A DNA stretch of 64,000 bases from Oceanobacillus timonensis (GTDB lineage Bacteria > Bacillota > Bacilli > Bacillales > Amphibacillaceae). Under the pieces are notes generated by a model that saw only the letters and a list, made by a program, of their open reading frames with translations, was not told where the DNA came from and searched no databases. The stretch is taken from assembly GCF_900166635.1 (NCBI RefSeq), contig NZ_LT800497.1:2590344-2654343 (forward strand), written 5' to 3'. Both the position numbers and the translations under genes were made by a program. Positions 35,745-44,604 of this stretch are shown one piece after another (the first letter of the stretch is position 1; every line of letters starts with the position of its first letter).

Positions 35745-36128
35745 CTATACAATTTCCTGATTATCCATTTGAATACCTGCTACATGCACATTTACTTCCT
35801 CAACTTGAATAGAGGTCATCGTCTGGATATTTTGCTTAATATTTGTCTGCAGCTTGGAAGCAAGCTCCGGTATAGATTTTCCAAACTGAAGGATAACATA
35901 AATATCAATAATAGCACCATTATTTGTCAGTTCCACACGAACACCTTTGCCATGTGACTTTCTGCCGAATTTTTCAGCAACACCAGTTGCAAAGTTGCCG
36001 TGCATTGACGTAACACCTTTTACTTCCGTTGCAGCAAATCCCGCAATAACCTCAAGGACTTCCGGTACAATCTGTACACTTCCTAAACTTTCATCCTCAA
36101 GAATCTCTACTAATAGTTGATCACTCAT
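35745..36128 (-). CDS. yqhY: Asp23/Gls24 family protein YqhY
   Basis: This 127-residue Asp23-family protein has the typical GSVQIVPEVLEVIAGFAATE, VKGVTSMHG and VYVILQFGKS-like segments. In B. subtilis YqhY is encoded with accBC, and its loss disturbs acetyl-CoA carboxylase control; a regulatory link is therefore likely. ATG at 36128 follows AAGGAG; the GTG three codons earlier is part of the site. It is 12 bp after accC. Confidence 0.93.
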   Translation of the reverse strand: MSDQLLVEILEDESLGSVQIVPEVLEVIAGFAATEVKGVTSMHGNFATGVAEKFGRKSHGKGVRVELTNNGAIIDIYVILQFGKSIPELASKLQTNIKQNIQTMTSIQVEEVNVHVAGIQMDNQEIV

Positions 36129-36140
36129 TGCCTTCACTCC

Positions 36141-37514
36141 TTATTTGCTATCCTCATCTTCCTTTTCTTCGATGATTGGATATTCGGTTAAGAAATTTGT
36201 GTTGAAGTCTCCCTCTTTAAACACAGGATGGCTCATGATTTGATACTGAAATGGAATGGTCGTACGAACCCCTTCCACAACAAACTCTTCTAACGCACGT
36301 TTCATCCGCTCTACTGCCTCACTTCTCGTTTCAGCATAAACAATAAGCTTGGCAATCATGGAATCATAATATGGTGGTATCCGATACCCGCTATAGGCTC
36401 CGGAATCCACCCGGACGCCCAGTCCACCAGAAGGCAGATACATTTTAATTTCCCCTGCGGAAGGCATAAAGTCTTTGTACGGATCTTCTGCATTAATACG
36501 GCATTCAATGGCATGCCCTTCAAACGTAACTTCCTCTTGAGAAAATGCAAGTTCTTGCCCATCCGCAATCCGAATTTGTTCTTTAATGAGATCCACCCCG
36601 GTAACCATTTCTGTGACCGGATGTTCTACTTGGATGCGTGTATTCATTTCCATAAAGTAAAATGCTTCCGATTTCCTGTCAAAAATATACTCAATGGTTC
36701 CTGCTCCGACGTAATCTACTGCTTGTGCCGCTTTTACAGAAGCATCTCCCATGCGCTCCCGCAATGTTGCATTAATAGCAGGTGACGGTGACTCTTCTAC
36801 CAGTTTTTGCAAACGGCGCTGAATCGAGCAATCCCGTTCTCCAAGATGCACGGTATTCCCGTGTGTATCAGCCAATATTTGAATCTCCACATGTCTGAAA
36901 TCTTCAATATACTTTTCCAGATAGACACCCGGATTACCAAAGGATGTCTCCGCTTCTTTTTGTGTCAGTTCCATTCCTTTGATCAGTTCTTCTTCCGAAT
37001 GAGCAACACGGATTCCTTTACCGCCGCCCCCGGCAGTTGCTTTAATGATAACAGGGTAGCCTATTTCAAGCGCAATTTCTTTTGCATGTTCCACCCCATC
37101 GACAATGCCTTCTGAACCAGGAACAACCGGGACATCTGCAGCTTTCATTGTTTCTTTGGCTACGTCCTTAATTCCCATTTTTTGAATGGCTTCCGGCGTT
37201 GGCCCCACGAAAGTTACATTGCACGCTCTGCAAATCTCTGCAAAGTCAGCATTCTCTGCTAAGAATCCGTATCCTGGATGTATCGCATCTGCCTCCGTAG
37301 AAAGAGCAACACTCATGATATTTGTTATATTTAAATAGCTGTCTTTGCTTAATTTCGGACCGACACAATATGCTTCATCTGCTAACTCCACATGTAAAGA
37401 TTCTTCATCCGCTTCCGAATATATCGCAACCGTCTCGATGCCCATTTCTTTACAAGCGCGGATAATTCGGACAGCTATTTCTCCACGATTGGCAATTAAT
37501 AGCTTTTTAATCAC
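36141..37514 (-). CDS. accC: Acetyl-CoA carboxylase biotin carboxylase subunit AccC
   Basis: AccC carboxylates biotin on AccB using ATP and bicarbonate, the committed step to malonyl-CoA for fatty acid synthesis. The 457-residue protein starts [20 protein letters not shown], has the ATP-grasp glycine loop [19 protein letters not shown], the catalytic region [20 protein letters not shown] and [20 protein letters not shown] start at 37514 after AAGGGG. It lies 13 bp after accB and is the housekeeping copy; the fragment at 1-347 is a paralogue. Confidence 0.97.
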   Translation of the reverse strand: MIKKLLIANRGEIAVRIIRACKEMGIETVAIYSEADEESLHVELADEAYCVGPKLSKDSYLNITNIMSVALSTEADAIHPGYGFLAENADFAEICRACNVTFVGPTPEAIQKMGIKDVAKETMKAADVPVVPGSEGIVDGVEHAKEIALEIGYPVIIKATAGGGGKGIRVAHSEEELIKGMELTQKEAETSFGNPGVYLEKYIEDFRHVEIQILADTHGNTVHLGERDCSIQRRLQKLVEESPSPAINATLRERMGDASVKAAQAVDYVGAGTIEYIFDRKSEAFYFMEMNTRIQVEHPVTEMVTGVDLIKEQIRIADGQELAFSQEEVTFEGHAIECRINAEDPYKDFMPSAGEIKMYLPSGGLGVRVDSGAYSGYRIPPYYDSMIAKLIVYAETRSEAVERMKRALEEFVVEGVRTTIPFQYQIMSHPVFKEGDFNTNFLTEYPIIEEKEDEDSK

Positions 37515-37527
37515 TTATTCCATCCCC

Positions 37528-38019
37528 TTACTTCTTCTTTACTCTAAATAATGGCTGCCCATACTCTACAAGCTCACCATTTTCAACTAAAACTTCCACA
37601 ATCTCTCCGTTGGTTTCCGCTTCAATTTCATTAAATAATTTCATCGCTTCCACAATACATACCACGGTGCTTGTATCTACAGTGCTTCCTTTTGTCACAA
37701 ACGGATCGCCATCCGGGGAAGAAGAAGCATAAAATGTTCCGACCATCGGGGAAACAATTTCATAATCAAAATCCGCCTGAGCTTGCGATGCTTCTTCTGC
37801 TTTTGCCTCAGGTTGAGCGCTTTTTGCAGGGTCTACTTCTTGAATTGCTTGATTTTGAGGCTCCACTGCAGCTTGAGGCTGTGTTTGAACGGTAGTCGTA
37901 ACTGAGCCGGTATTTTTCTTCATTGCTATCACTGCACCATTAGCCTCATAGGAAAATTCGGTTAATGATGATTTATCGACCATTTCAATAATTTCTCTAA
38001 TTTCATCTACTTGTAACAT
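37528..38019 (-). CDS. accB: Biotin carboxyl carrier protein AccB
   Basis: This 163-residue carrier has an N-terminal helical part ([18 protein letters not shown]), a Pro/Ala/Gln-rich flexible linker (about 45-85) and a biotinyl domain with the biotin site Lys127 in [18 protein letters not shown] at 38019 follows GAGGAG; five extra upstream codons would include the ribosome site. First gene of accB-accC-yqhY, driven from the promoter near 38089-38118. Confidence 0.96.
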   Translation of the reverse strand: MLQVDEIREIIEMVDKSSLTEFSYEANGAVIAMKKNTGSVTTTVQTQPQAAVEPQNQAIQEVDPAKSAQPEAKAEEASQAQADFDYEIVSPMVGTFYASSSPDGDPFVTKGSTVDTSTVVCIVEAMKLFNEIEAETNGEIVEVLVENGELVEYGQPLFRVKKK

Positions 38020-38088
38020 GTTGGCACTCCTCATTTCAATTAAAATCTTATTCCTGTTGCAAAAGGGTTCGTTTCCCTATCTTCTAAT

Positions 38089-38118
38089 ATATTACGATAA
38101 AACGCACAAAAACTTCAA
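38089..38118 (-). promoter_or_regulatory. Candidate promoter of accBC-yqhY
   Basis: TTGAAG (38113-38118) and TAATAT (38089-38094) with an 18-bp spacer on the minus strand, 70 bp before accB. A second -10-like TATACT lies just upstream, so two start sites are possible. The rest of the 300-bp gap between spoIIIAH and accB holds only the spoIIIAH terminator. Confidence 0.45.
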
Positions 38119-38293
38119 GTATACTGTAAATCATATCGGTATAAACAAGATACTGGAATGAATATAGCAGAAAAAAACACGGCTGCAAATTATTCTATCA
38201 TTGAATTTGATAAAATGCTTCCCTTAATCTTGATATCTATAGTATAACAGTTCTTGCCTGTTTATGTCCGCCTGGACTTTTTTTACATAAGTA

Positions 38294-38323
38294 AAGCCAG
38301 CAACTTCATAAGGCTGCCGGCTT
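38294..38323 (-). terminator. Terminator after the spoIIIA operon
   Basis: Stem AAGCCGGCA/TGCTGGCTT with a 12-base loop lies immediately past the spoIIIAH stop; the T tract is short (TTTACTT). Confidence 0.6.
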
Positions 38324-38328
38324 GTTGT

Positions 38329-39024
38329 TTATTCTTGTGTTTCCGTAGTTTCTTCCTCTGTTTCTTCCGCTTCTTCTTCTGTTTCTTCTGTACCTTCTGC
38401 TTCATCCTCTGTTCCTTCTGTATCCTCCACTGTTTCTTCCGTGGTTTCCTCAGCTTCTGTTGGTTCCTCCGCTCCTGTGGTTGGTTGGAAATTAACTTCC
38501 GCTTTTATGTCCGTTCCAAATTCATCACGAGCCATTTGCATAATATTTGCAGCTTCTGTTACCGGTAATTCCTCTGTTTTTACATGAATATGAACTTTAT
38601 CGCCATCCGTCCGAACAAGAACGTCTTCATATTCTGTTGCACCTAAAAGCTGCTCTTGGAGAATGTTTTCTTTGCTGGCTAATTCCTCTAAACTGTCAAT
38701 TTCCTGCAATGCTTCATCCTTTTCAGTTGGTGAGGCATTTGCTGAAGCCACTACATCTGTAAGCTGGCTTTTCTTCCGGCTGCGTTCGTCTTGAATTTCC
38801 ATACGAATGGTTGTAAACAATTCATCACTATCTACATTTTCGATATTATCTACTTCTACCCCTTCATCTGATTGCGTTGCAGGTACTACATCTTCCGAGC
38901 TTGCTTCCTGCCCATCATCTACAAAAGCTAAATCATTCCCGTTTGCTGAAAAAATGTAATAGACACTTAAAACAACCATCAAACTTAACATTGTGAGTAA
39001 CCATACTGTTTGTTTTTTTAACAT
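38329..39024 (-). CDS. spoIIIAH: Stage III sporulation protein SpoIIIAH
   Basis: SpoIIIAH is anchored in the mother-cell membrane and pairs across the intermembrane space with forespore SpoIIQ, forming the feeding-tube channel. The 231-residue protein has an N-terminal membrane helix (about 5-26), a linker, and the EscJ/YscJ-like domain (about 70-180; AANIMQMARDEFG). It then ends in about 45 residues made almost only of Glu and Thr (repeats such as EETEEEAEETEEE). Such a tail is not present in the B. subtilis protein as I recall it. ATG at 39024 follows AAGGAGG. Confidence 0.94.
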   Translation of the reverse strand: MLKKQTVWLLTMLSLMVVLSVYYIFSANGNDLAFVDDGQEASSEDVVPATQSDEGVEVDNIENVDSDELFTTIRMEIQDERSRKKSQLTDVVASANASPTEKDEALQEIDSLEELASKENILQEQLLGATEYEDVLVRTDGDKVHIHVKTEELPVTEAANIMQMARDEFGTDIKAEVNFQPTTGAEEPTEAEETTEETVEDTEGTEDEAEGTEETEEEAEETEEETTETQE

Positions 39025-39037
39025 ACATTTTACCTCC

Positions 39038-39676
39038 TTAATTTTTAGGCATCACTGATATTTTATGTGAAGGGACGTCTAACACTCTGGATACTGCTTC
39101 AATAACCTGGCTTTTCATCGATTGACTTTCCATCCCCCCTGCAACAATGAATACGCCCCGAACTTCCGGCTGCTTTGACTGTACAAGTAAAGGTGTTTCT
39201 TGCTCTCCCTGACGGTAAAGTACGACCTGATGATCATCGGTTTGATCTTCGACTGTTCTGGAGCCTCCGTTTCGATCGGTCTCATCTGTTGTCTGTTGTC
39301 CCGTTGTTTTATTTTTTTCATACACCTGTTCACTGGTTGCATCCAGGTGAATCATGACCTCTGTGTCTGAAACACCGTCCATCTGATTCAACATACTGGA
39401 AAGCTCTTCGCCCAATGTATCCTCCAGCTCTTCTATTTCCCCTTCTATCGTTTCTGCAGCTGCTTCTTCTGATGTTTCTATCTGTGAATCGTCATAAGGA
39501 ACGGGCTGCGTCTCCTCTTCCGGCTTTAAAACATTACTGATAATCATAAACAGAATTCCCACCAACCCTAAAATGACGATAAAACCTATTTTTTTTGATG
39601 GTTGTTTTTGCTCTTTCCCCGAAGCATGTTCCTTGTCTGTGGTCTGTTTTAAAAAGTGAGTCAGTTTATTTTTCAA
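39038..39676 (-). CDS. spoIIIAG: Stage III sporulation protein SpoIIIAG
   Basis: SpoIIIAG forms a large ring in the intermembrane space as part of the mother cell-forespore channel. About 212 residues: a basic N-terminus, one membrane helix (KIGFIVILGLVGILFMIISN), and an extracytoplasmic ring-building domain with VEDQTDDHQVVLYRQGEQET and GVFIVAGGMESQSMKSQVIE. The TTG at 39676 is used: it lies seven bases after AAGGAG and overlaps the SpoIIIAF stop as TTGA, giving coupled translation. A longer frame to 39694 would begin inside the ribosome site. Confidence 0.92.
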   Translation of the reverse strand: MKNKLTHFLKQTTDKEHASGKEQKQPSKKIGFIVILGLVGILFMIISNVLKPEEETQPVPYDDSQIETSEEAAAETIEGEIEELEDTLGEELSSMLNQMDGVSDTEVMIHLDATSEQVYEKNKTTGQQTTDETDRNGGSRTVEDQTDDHQVVLYRQGEQETPLLVQSKQPEVRGVFIVAGGMESQSMKSQVIEAVSRVLDVPSHKISVMPKN

Positions 39677-40299
39677 AATCCCTCTCCTTCCCAATAGACC
39701 TTGATTTCTTTATCCTCAATTTCCCAAAGTTCTCTTAAACGGGCCTCCATCTCTTGTAATGGCTCTTCTGCATGCGTTTCCTCCTCATTGCCCCATTCAA
39801 TAACCACATCTTCAACCGTATTCATCGCTCCTTCCCCTGGTTCTGATTCTGTTATATAAACAATGACCTCTGTCAGCTCCTCATATGAAACGGAGTCCGT
39901 TACAGAGAATTGGAAATCAATAGAGGCAATCTCCGCATCAAATTCTTCCTTCAACGGATCTTCTGCTATGTTTTCCAATTCATTTGCCATTTGTTCTAAA
40001 ATATATGCATCTTGTCCACTTTCTATTTCTTTTTTTTCTAAATCAATTTGATTTTCTATCGATGGCTGGCCTTGAAGCTGATTCTCTATTTTGTTCATAG
40101 AGCTTGATATAGCAGCGTTTATATCGGTATTAAACAGGTAAAAAACAGGTTGAAGCAGAATCAAAATTAAGATTAAACTGATTGCCAGCCGCACATATTT
40201 TTGCAGATGATTTGCCGGAACAAGCAAATCAATGACAGATGCCAGAATGATAAATAAAATAATTTGTGTCACCCAGTCTGTAAATACCCCGATACTCAT
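39673..40299 (-). CDS. spoIIIAF: Stage III sporulation protein SpoIIIAF
   Basis: This 208-residue protein has two membrane helices at the N-terminus (TQIILFIILASVIDLLVPAN; YVRLAISLILILILLQPVFY) and an extracytoplasmic domain with a ring-building fold in B. subtilis. ATG at 40299 follows AGGGG closely, and a TTG one codon before is also possible. It lies four bases after spoIIIAE. Confidence 0.92.
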   Translation of the reverse strand: MSIGVFTDWVTQIILFIILASVIDLLVPANHLQKYVRLAISLILILILLQPVFYLFNTDINAAISSSMNKIENQLQGQPSIENQIDLEKKEIESGQDAYILEQMANELENIAEDPLKEEFDAEIASIDFQFSVTDSVSYEELTEVIVYITESEPGEGAMNTVEDVVIEWGNEEETHAEEPLQEMEARLRELWEIEDKEIKVYWEGEGF

Positions 40300-40305
40300 C
40301 AACCC

Positions 40306-41583
40306 CTATCGTAATAAGACGGTTAGATTACTTGCTGCAACAATAATGACAATCCCGAGAAAAAACATCAGGGATACAGCTAATAGACAAGCTAAAATAA
40401 ATAAAATATACGTACTCACTGTATTTAAACATTGCACAATCGGTCCTCCGCCGAGTGGCTGTAATATCGCTGCAGCCAGCTTATAAATAATCGCGATAAC
40501 GCCGACTTTTAAAGCAGGAAAAGCAACAATAAATAAAATAATAAAGAGACCAATCATGCCGACTGCATTTTTTAGGATAAGGGATGCGCTGAGAATCGTA
40601 TCTGCAGCATCCGTAAATGTCCGTCCCAAAACGGGTATAAAGTTTCCAGTTACAAATTTTGCTGTTTTCATTGCGACGCCATCCTGAATGGCAGTCGCCG
40701 TACCCTGGACAGAAATAACTCCCAAAAAAATGGTCAAAAAAACACCCAAACTGCCTACCGCAACATTTCGAAATAAATTTGCTAAGTGTGTTACTTTATA
40801 ATGACTGTTTAAACTGCTGATAATAATCAGCATGGCTGATAAAAATAATAAAGGTAACACAAAAGCGGAAATAAAAACGCCGCTGAAATGAATGAAGAAT
40901 ATAATAACCGGATGAAAAAAAGAAACAGAAATGACATTTCCAAAACTCGCCATCATCCCCAGTACCAGAGGCAGGAGCGCAATCATAAAATTTTGCATCG
41001 TATCAATCGCATCTTTTGTATAAGAGGTTGCTAAATAAAAACTATTCAGAACAATAAACAATAAGACGAGAAAAACAACAAAATAAGCAACTTTGCTGAC
41101 CGTTGTCTGTTCAAAAGCAGATTGAAGCGATTGCAGCACTACGGCGAATAAGGTCAGCATTAAAAGCGTCCCTAACAGTTTTCCATTAATAATCAGCTCA
41201 TGCAGGAGATAGCGTAAAAAATGCATCAGGATATCCTGGATAGAGAAGCTGTCTCCATTTTTTATCCATTCATAAATACTGATTTTTTGTAAATCCGGTA
41301 AATTATCTCCATATTCCATGACAAGCTGATCCCAGTAGGATTGAATTTCATCCAGCGAAATCTCATCTAATAAAGAATCTTGAAGTGTCTCTTCTTCCTC
41401 TGTCGTTATCGGGGTATCCTCCGCTTGAACAACTGTTTTATTTCCATGCATAACAATCAGAACAATAATAAACATACAAAGCATCCGGAGTAATTTGGCG
41501 AGTCCTTTAGGCAATCTGGATACTCCCTTTCCTGGCGATATTAGAATGTGTCTGTTTTTATTTCTCTTATTTTCTTTCGCCAT
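40306..41583 (-). CDS. spoIIIAE: Stage III sporulation protein SpoIIIAE
   Basis: This 425-residue polytopic protein carries a cleavable or anchoring signal region near residues 28-54, a soluble loop, and about seven or eight membrane helices (for example GSLGVFLTIFLGVISVQGTA and ALKVGVIAIIYKLAAAILQP). It is the largest membrane component of the SpoIIIA channel. Its ATG overlaps the spoIIIAD stop by one base (TAATG), so translation is coupled. Confidence 0.95.
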   Translation of the reverse strand: MAKENKRNKNRHILISPGKGVSRLPKGLAKLLRMLCMFIIVLIVMHGNKTVVQAEDTPITTEEEETLQDSLLDEISLDEIQSYWDQLVMEYGDNLPDLQKISIYEWIKNGDSFSIQDILMHFLRYLLHELIINGKLLGTLLMLTLFAVVLQSLQSAFEQTTVSKVAYFVVFLVLLFIVLNSFYLATSYTKDAIDTMQNFMIALLPLVLGMMASFGNVISVSFFHPVIIFFIHFSGVFISAFVLPLLFLSAMLIIISSLNSHYKVTHLANLFRNVAVGSLGVFLTIFLGVISVQGTATAIQDGVAMKTAKFVTGNFIPVLGRTFTDAADTILSASLILKNAVGMIGLFIILFIVAFPALKVGVIAIIYKLAAAILQPLGGGPIVQCLNTVSTYILFILACLLAVSLMFFLGIVIIVAASNLTVLLR

Positions 41584-41975
41584 TAAACGTTCGGGATAAA
41601 ACCGATAATTGCTTCAATTACTGCTGTGATAATAGGGACAGCCAGCAGTAAAATAAATATTTTTCCTGCTAATTCAATGTATTTTGATACGGAATTCAGT
41701 CCGGCGTCCTTGGTCAGATGTGCCCCGATTTCAGCAATATAAGAAATTCCGATAATTTTTAAAATCGTTGTCAAATAAAGTCCTTGTACATTTGCCTGGT
41801 CTCCAAGTTTTTGAATTGTTTCAAATATTAATTGGACTTGTTGAATGATGGAAAAAAAGATAGCAATGCCTGTAATAAGAACGATTAAAAAAGCAATCGG
41901 ACCATGAACTTCTTTTAAAAGGATATATAATATACTTGCTAATACACCTAAAATTGTAATCTGGAGAATATCCAT
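41583..41975 (-). CDS. spoIIIAD: Stage III sporulation protein SpoIIIAD
   Basis: This small membrane protein of 130 residues with about four helices (ILGVLASILYILLKEVHGPI, AFLIVLITGIAIFFSIIQQV) and ISYIAEIGAHLTKDAGLNSV belongs to the SpoIIIAC/AD family. ATG at 41975 lies seven bases after AAGGAG; the TTG two codons earlier is too close to that site. Confidence 0.94.
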   Translation of the reverse strand: MDILQITILGVLASILYILLKEVHGPIAFLIVLITGIAIFFSIIQQVQLIFETIQKLGDQANVQGLYLTTILKIIGISYIAEIGAHLTKDAGLNSVSKYIELAGKIFILLLAVPIITAVIEAIIGFIPNV

Positions 41976-41986
41976 AGCCAATCTCC

Positions 41987-42187
41987 TTAAAATAGAAATA
42001 CAGATCTAATTTGCTGAAATAAATCAGAGAGCCCGTTCACCACGATGAGAAGAACAAGTATAAAACCAATTAATGTAGCAAACTGCGCAATTTCTTCCTT
42101 CCCCATTTGTTTTAGAATCGTATGGATCAGTGCAACAATAATGCCTATGCCGGCAATCTGAAACAGAATTAATGCGTCCACAAACAT
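41987..42187 (-). CDS. spoIIIAC: Stage III sporulation protein SpoIIIAC
   Basis: This 66-residue protein has two membrane helices (DALILFQIAGIGIIVALIHT, ATLIGFILVLLIVVNGLSDL) joined by LKQMGKEEIAQF, related to the first half of SpoIIIAD. ATG after AAGGAG, 11 bp before spoIIIAD. Confidence 0.94.
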   Translation of the reverse strand: MFVDALILFQIAGIGIIVALIHTILKQMGKEEIAQFATLIGFILVLLIVVNGLSDLFQQIRSVFLF

Positions 42188-42232
42188 GTCCCTGCTCCTT
42201 CCCTTTTGCTACAAATTTCTTTCAAAGAATAT

Positions 42233-42745
42233 TCAAATAAACAAAAGCGCTAAAAAGATACCGCATAATAGACCCAGCACATTTGACAATTTTCCATACG
42301 TCTGAAAACGTTCCGTGGCATTTTTCCATTGCTCCTCTAAATAGATATTGGTTAATTTTAAGTGTTTTTGCTGCTGTTCAATATCATGCTGGCCCAGCGT
42401 TCTCCCAAACTGAAGTAATATCTCCAGCTCACTTTTTTGCAGAGAGGATTGTCCAACTAATCGACGGGCGCTTGCTTTCCAAATGTCGTTAAAATCTTTT
42501 TCTTTATTTTCAAGCTCGCCAGCTAGTTCTTGATAAAATGCAGCAACTGGTCCCCGCAGTTTATCCGAGATAACATAAAACGCTTCTTGTAATGGAACCT
42601 GACTATACACCATCTCCGCCTCCAAAATCTGAAGCGATTGTAATAGTAATTGAATATGCTTGGGACGCTGTTTTAATGCTTTTCCCCATTCCCATCCAAG
42701 TGCTGTGGACATACTAATTAAAAGCAGCACGCCAATCCACTTCAA
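42233..42745 (-). CDS. spoIIIAB: Stage III sporulation protein SpoIIIAB
   Basis: About 170 residues: an N-terminal membrane helix (KWIGVLLLISMSTALGWEWG), a helical domain with RPKHIQLLLQSLQILEAEM and GRTLGQHDIEQQQKHLKLT, and a C-terminal helix (VLGLLCGIFLALLFI), resembling GspF-type proteins. The TTG at 42745 after GAGGTGG is preferred; GTG codons three and two codons earlier are alternatives. All place the start inside the end of spoIIIAA, so the two genes overlap by about 30 bp. Confidence 0.9.
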   Translation of the reverse strand: MKWIGVLLLISMSTALGWEWGKALKQRPKHIQLLLQSLQILEAEMVYSQVPLQEAFYVISDKLRGPVAAFYQELAGELENKEKDFNDIWKASARRLVGQSSLQKSELEILLQFGRTLGQHDIEQQQKHLKLTNIYLEEQWKNATERFQTYGKLSNVLGLLCGIFLALLFI

Positions 42746-43667
42746 TGTCACCACCTCTTTGCTTGGGGTTTATTTGCTTCCCGTCTCTATCATAAGCACA
42801 AATCAGTTTGCCGATTCTGCTCCCGCGCCCCAAAAGTAAAAAACGCTCAAAAATCGATTCCTGTACAATTTTTTGTATGGTCGGCCGACGATATAAATCT
42901 GCCATATCATTTGCATGTAACGTGCAAATAACCTGCACGCCTGCCTGAGATGCTTCAATGATGGCCTCTACATCCCTTTCCGTGCCAATCTCATCAACTA
43001 TCAGGATATCAGGAGATAATGTGCGAATCGCCATCATCATTCCTTCTGCTTTCGGACAAGCATCCAATACATCTGTGCGCATTCCGATATCATGTTGCGG
43101 AACACCGCGGATAGAAGCCGCAATTTCAGAACGCTCATCTACAATGGTTACTTTTTTAGAACGGTTGATATCAGAAAAACTGGCTATTTGTCTGCAAATA
43201 TCCCGAATCACAGTTGTTTTTCCGGATTGCGGAGCACCAAGAATCATGGTGTGATGATATGCGCCGTCATAGATATAAGGCATCAATGCATCTGCACATC
43301 CTTTTTTCTGTTTGGCAATACGAATATTAAAAAAGGATACCGGTTGAATCGCTTTTACTTTTTGCCCTGATGTGATAATTCCTCCTGCGATACCAACACG
43401 ATGACCACCTTCAATTGTTATAAAACCATTACGCAATTCTTCTTCCATCCGGTATAGAGAATATTCACTCAGCTGATTCAGGATATAAACAGCTTCTTTC
43501 TTATCCGGCAACGGTCCATCCAGCCAACAGATAGAGGCGTCGAAAATAAATTCTATTTTTTGATGCATACGCACCCGGATTTCCTGGAGTTGCGGCCAGC
43601 GCTGACCTACGAAATGTTTTATTCTGTCTTGAAAGGCTGGTGGGAAAAGCCGCAAAATCTCATTCAT
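42714..43667 (-). CDS. spoIIIAA: Stage III sporulation ATPase SpoIIIAA
   Basis: This 317-residue AAA-type ATPase resembles secretion ATPases (GspE/VirB11-like). Walker A is LGAPQSGKTTVIRDI, with DERSEIAASIRGVPQHDIG and Walker B ILIVDEIGTERDVEAI. It energises the SpoIIIA-SpoIIQ channel from the mother cell. ATG at 43667 behind GCGGGG gives MNEILRLFPPAF; ten upstream codons are ignored. A sigma-E type promoter lies 50 bp upstream, as expected for a mother-cell operon. Confidence 0.95.
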   Translation of the reverse strand: MNEILRLFPPAFQDRIKHFVGQRWPQLQEIRVRMHQKIEFIFDASICWLDGPLPDKKEAVYILNQLSEYSLYRMEEELRNGFITIEGGHRVGIAGGIITSGQKVKAIQPVSFFNIRIAKQKKGCADALMPYIYDGAYHHTMILGAPQSGKTTVIRDICRQIASFSDINRSKKVTIVDERSEIAASIRGVPQHDIGMRTDVLDACPKAEGMMMAIRTLSPDILIVDEIGTERDVEAIIEASQAGVQVICTLHANDMADLYRRPTIQKIVQESIFERFLLLGRGSRIGKLICAYDRDGKQINPKQRGGDIEVDWRAAFN

Positions 43668-43716
43668 GATAAAACCCCGCTTTTTGAAAAAATACAAATC
43701 AGCTTATTTTCCTTAG

Positions 43717-43745
43717 ATTGTATGTTTACAAAGGCTCCAACTTAA
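43717..43745 (-). promoter_or_regulatory. Sigma-E promoter of the spoIIIA operon
   Basis: On the minus strand CATACAAT (43717-43724) matches the sigma-E -10 fully; TTAAGTT at 43739-43745, 14 bp upstream, is a partial match to the -35. The position is 50 bp before spoIIIAA. Confidence 0.65.
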
Positions 43746-43789
43746 AAGAAATTTGCTACAAGAGGAATGCCGTGATGATAGGGTTAAGT

Positions 43790-43825
43790 ACGGTACTACG
43801 ATGACTCGTCCCATCGAAAATGCTG
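43790..43825 (+). repeat. Decayed copy of the dispersed repeat
   Basis: TACTACGATGACTCGTCCCA followed by TCGAAAA resembles the inverted end of the copy at 23684-23762 (CTTACTCGTCCCATCGAAAA). The 349-bp spoIIIAA-efp gap has no credible gene; open frames here run through this repeat. Confidence 0.45.
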
Positions 43826-43973
43826 AAGGCACTTTGAACATTCTCTTAAAAATATATGATTTTGAAATGAAATTATGCCCTGGAGTTATTTGTTTATGAA
43901 GAGGATTGGAATGGACCAGAGGTAGAAAAATAAAAAAACAGATAACCTGCTTTATGGATCGTTTTTTGGACAT

Positions 43974-44008
43974 AAAAAAAGCAGCCTGCTTTCATTAGCA
44001 GACCGCTT
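43974..44008 (-). terminator. Terminator after efp
   Basis: Stem AGCGGTCTGC/GCAGGCTGCT (two G-T wobbles) with an 8-base loop and TTTTTTT on the minus strand, just past the efp stop. Confidence 0.85.
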
Positions 44009-44016
44009 ATACCGAT

Positions 44017-44580
44017 TTAATTTGATGCTCTGGAAACGTATTTTCCATCTGAAGTATTAATAACAAGAACGTCTCCTTCATTTACGAAGAAAGGAACTTG
44101 TACAATAAGACCCGTTTCCATTGTAGCAGGCTTGGAACCGCCGCTTGCTGTGTCCCCTTTTATTCCAGGTTCTGTTTCGGTTACGGTCAGTTCCACGTTG
44201 TTTGGAAGTTCCACTCCGATAATTTCGCTTTCATAGCTGATTACGGAAACTTCCATATTTTCTTTAATAAATTTCAACTTATCTTTTATTTGTTCCTCAG
44301 GAATTTCAAGCTGTTCGTACGTCAAAGTATTCATAAACGCATGTCTGTCGCCTGATGCGTATAAATATTGCATCTTATTATTTTCAATATGCGCTTTGCC
44401 TACTTTTTCGCCTGCACGGAATGTTTTTTCCTGAATGTTTCCGTTACGTAAATTACGAAGCTTTGAACGGACAAATGCCGCCCCTTTTCCCGGTTTTACA
44501 TGCTGAAATTCAACCACTTGCCAAATATCATTGTCTACTTCAATGGTTAAACCTGTTTTAAAATCGTTTACTGAAATCAT
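44017..44580 (-). CDS. efp: Elongation factor P
   Basis: EF-P rescues ribosomes stalled at polyproline. The 187-residue protein has three beta domains; the exposed loop [14 protein letters not shown] carries Lys32, the residue modified in Bacillus EF-P. ATG follows AGGAGG. It lies between papA (24 bp upstream) and spoIIIA, as in B. subtilis. Confidence 0.97.
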   Translation of the reverse strand: MISVNDFKTGLTIEVDNDIWQVVEFQHVKPGKGAAFVRSKLRNLRNGNIQEKTFRAGEKVGKAHIENNKMQYLYASGDRHAFMNTLTYEQLEIPEEQIKDKLKFIKENMEVSVISYESEIIGVELPNNVELTVTETEPGIKGDTASGGSKPATMETGLIVQVPFFVNEGDVLVINTSDGKYVSRASN

Positions 44581-44604
44581 ATTTTTCCTCCTGTACCCTT
44601 TATT

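Noticed and set aside
43713..43973. 86-codon minus-strand frame upstream of spoIIIAA
   Set aside because: Runs through a repeat fragment and across the sigma-E promoter; no family features.
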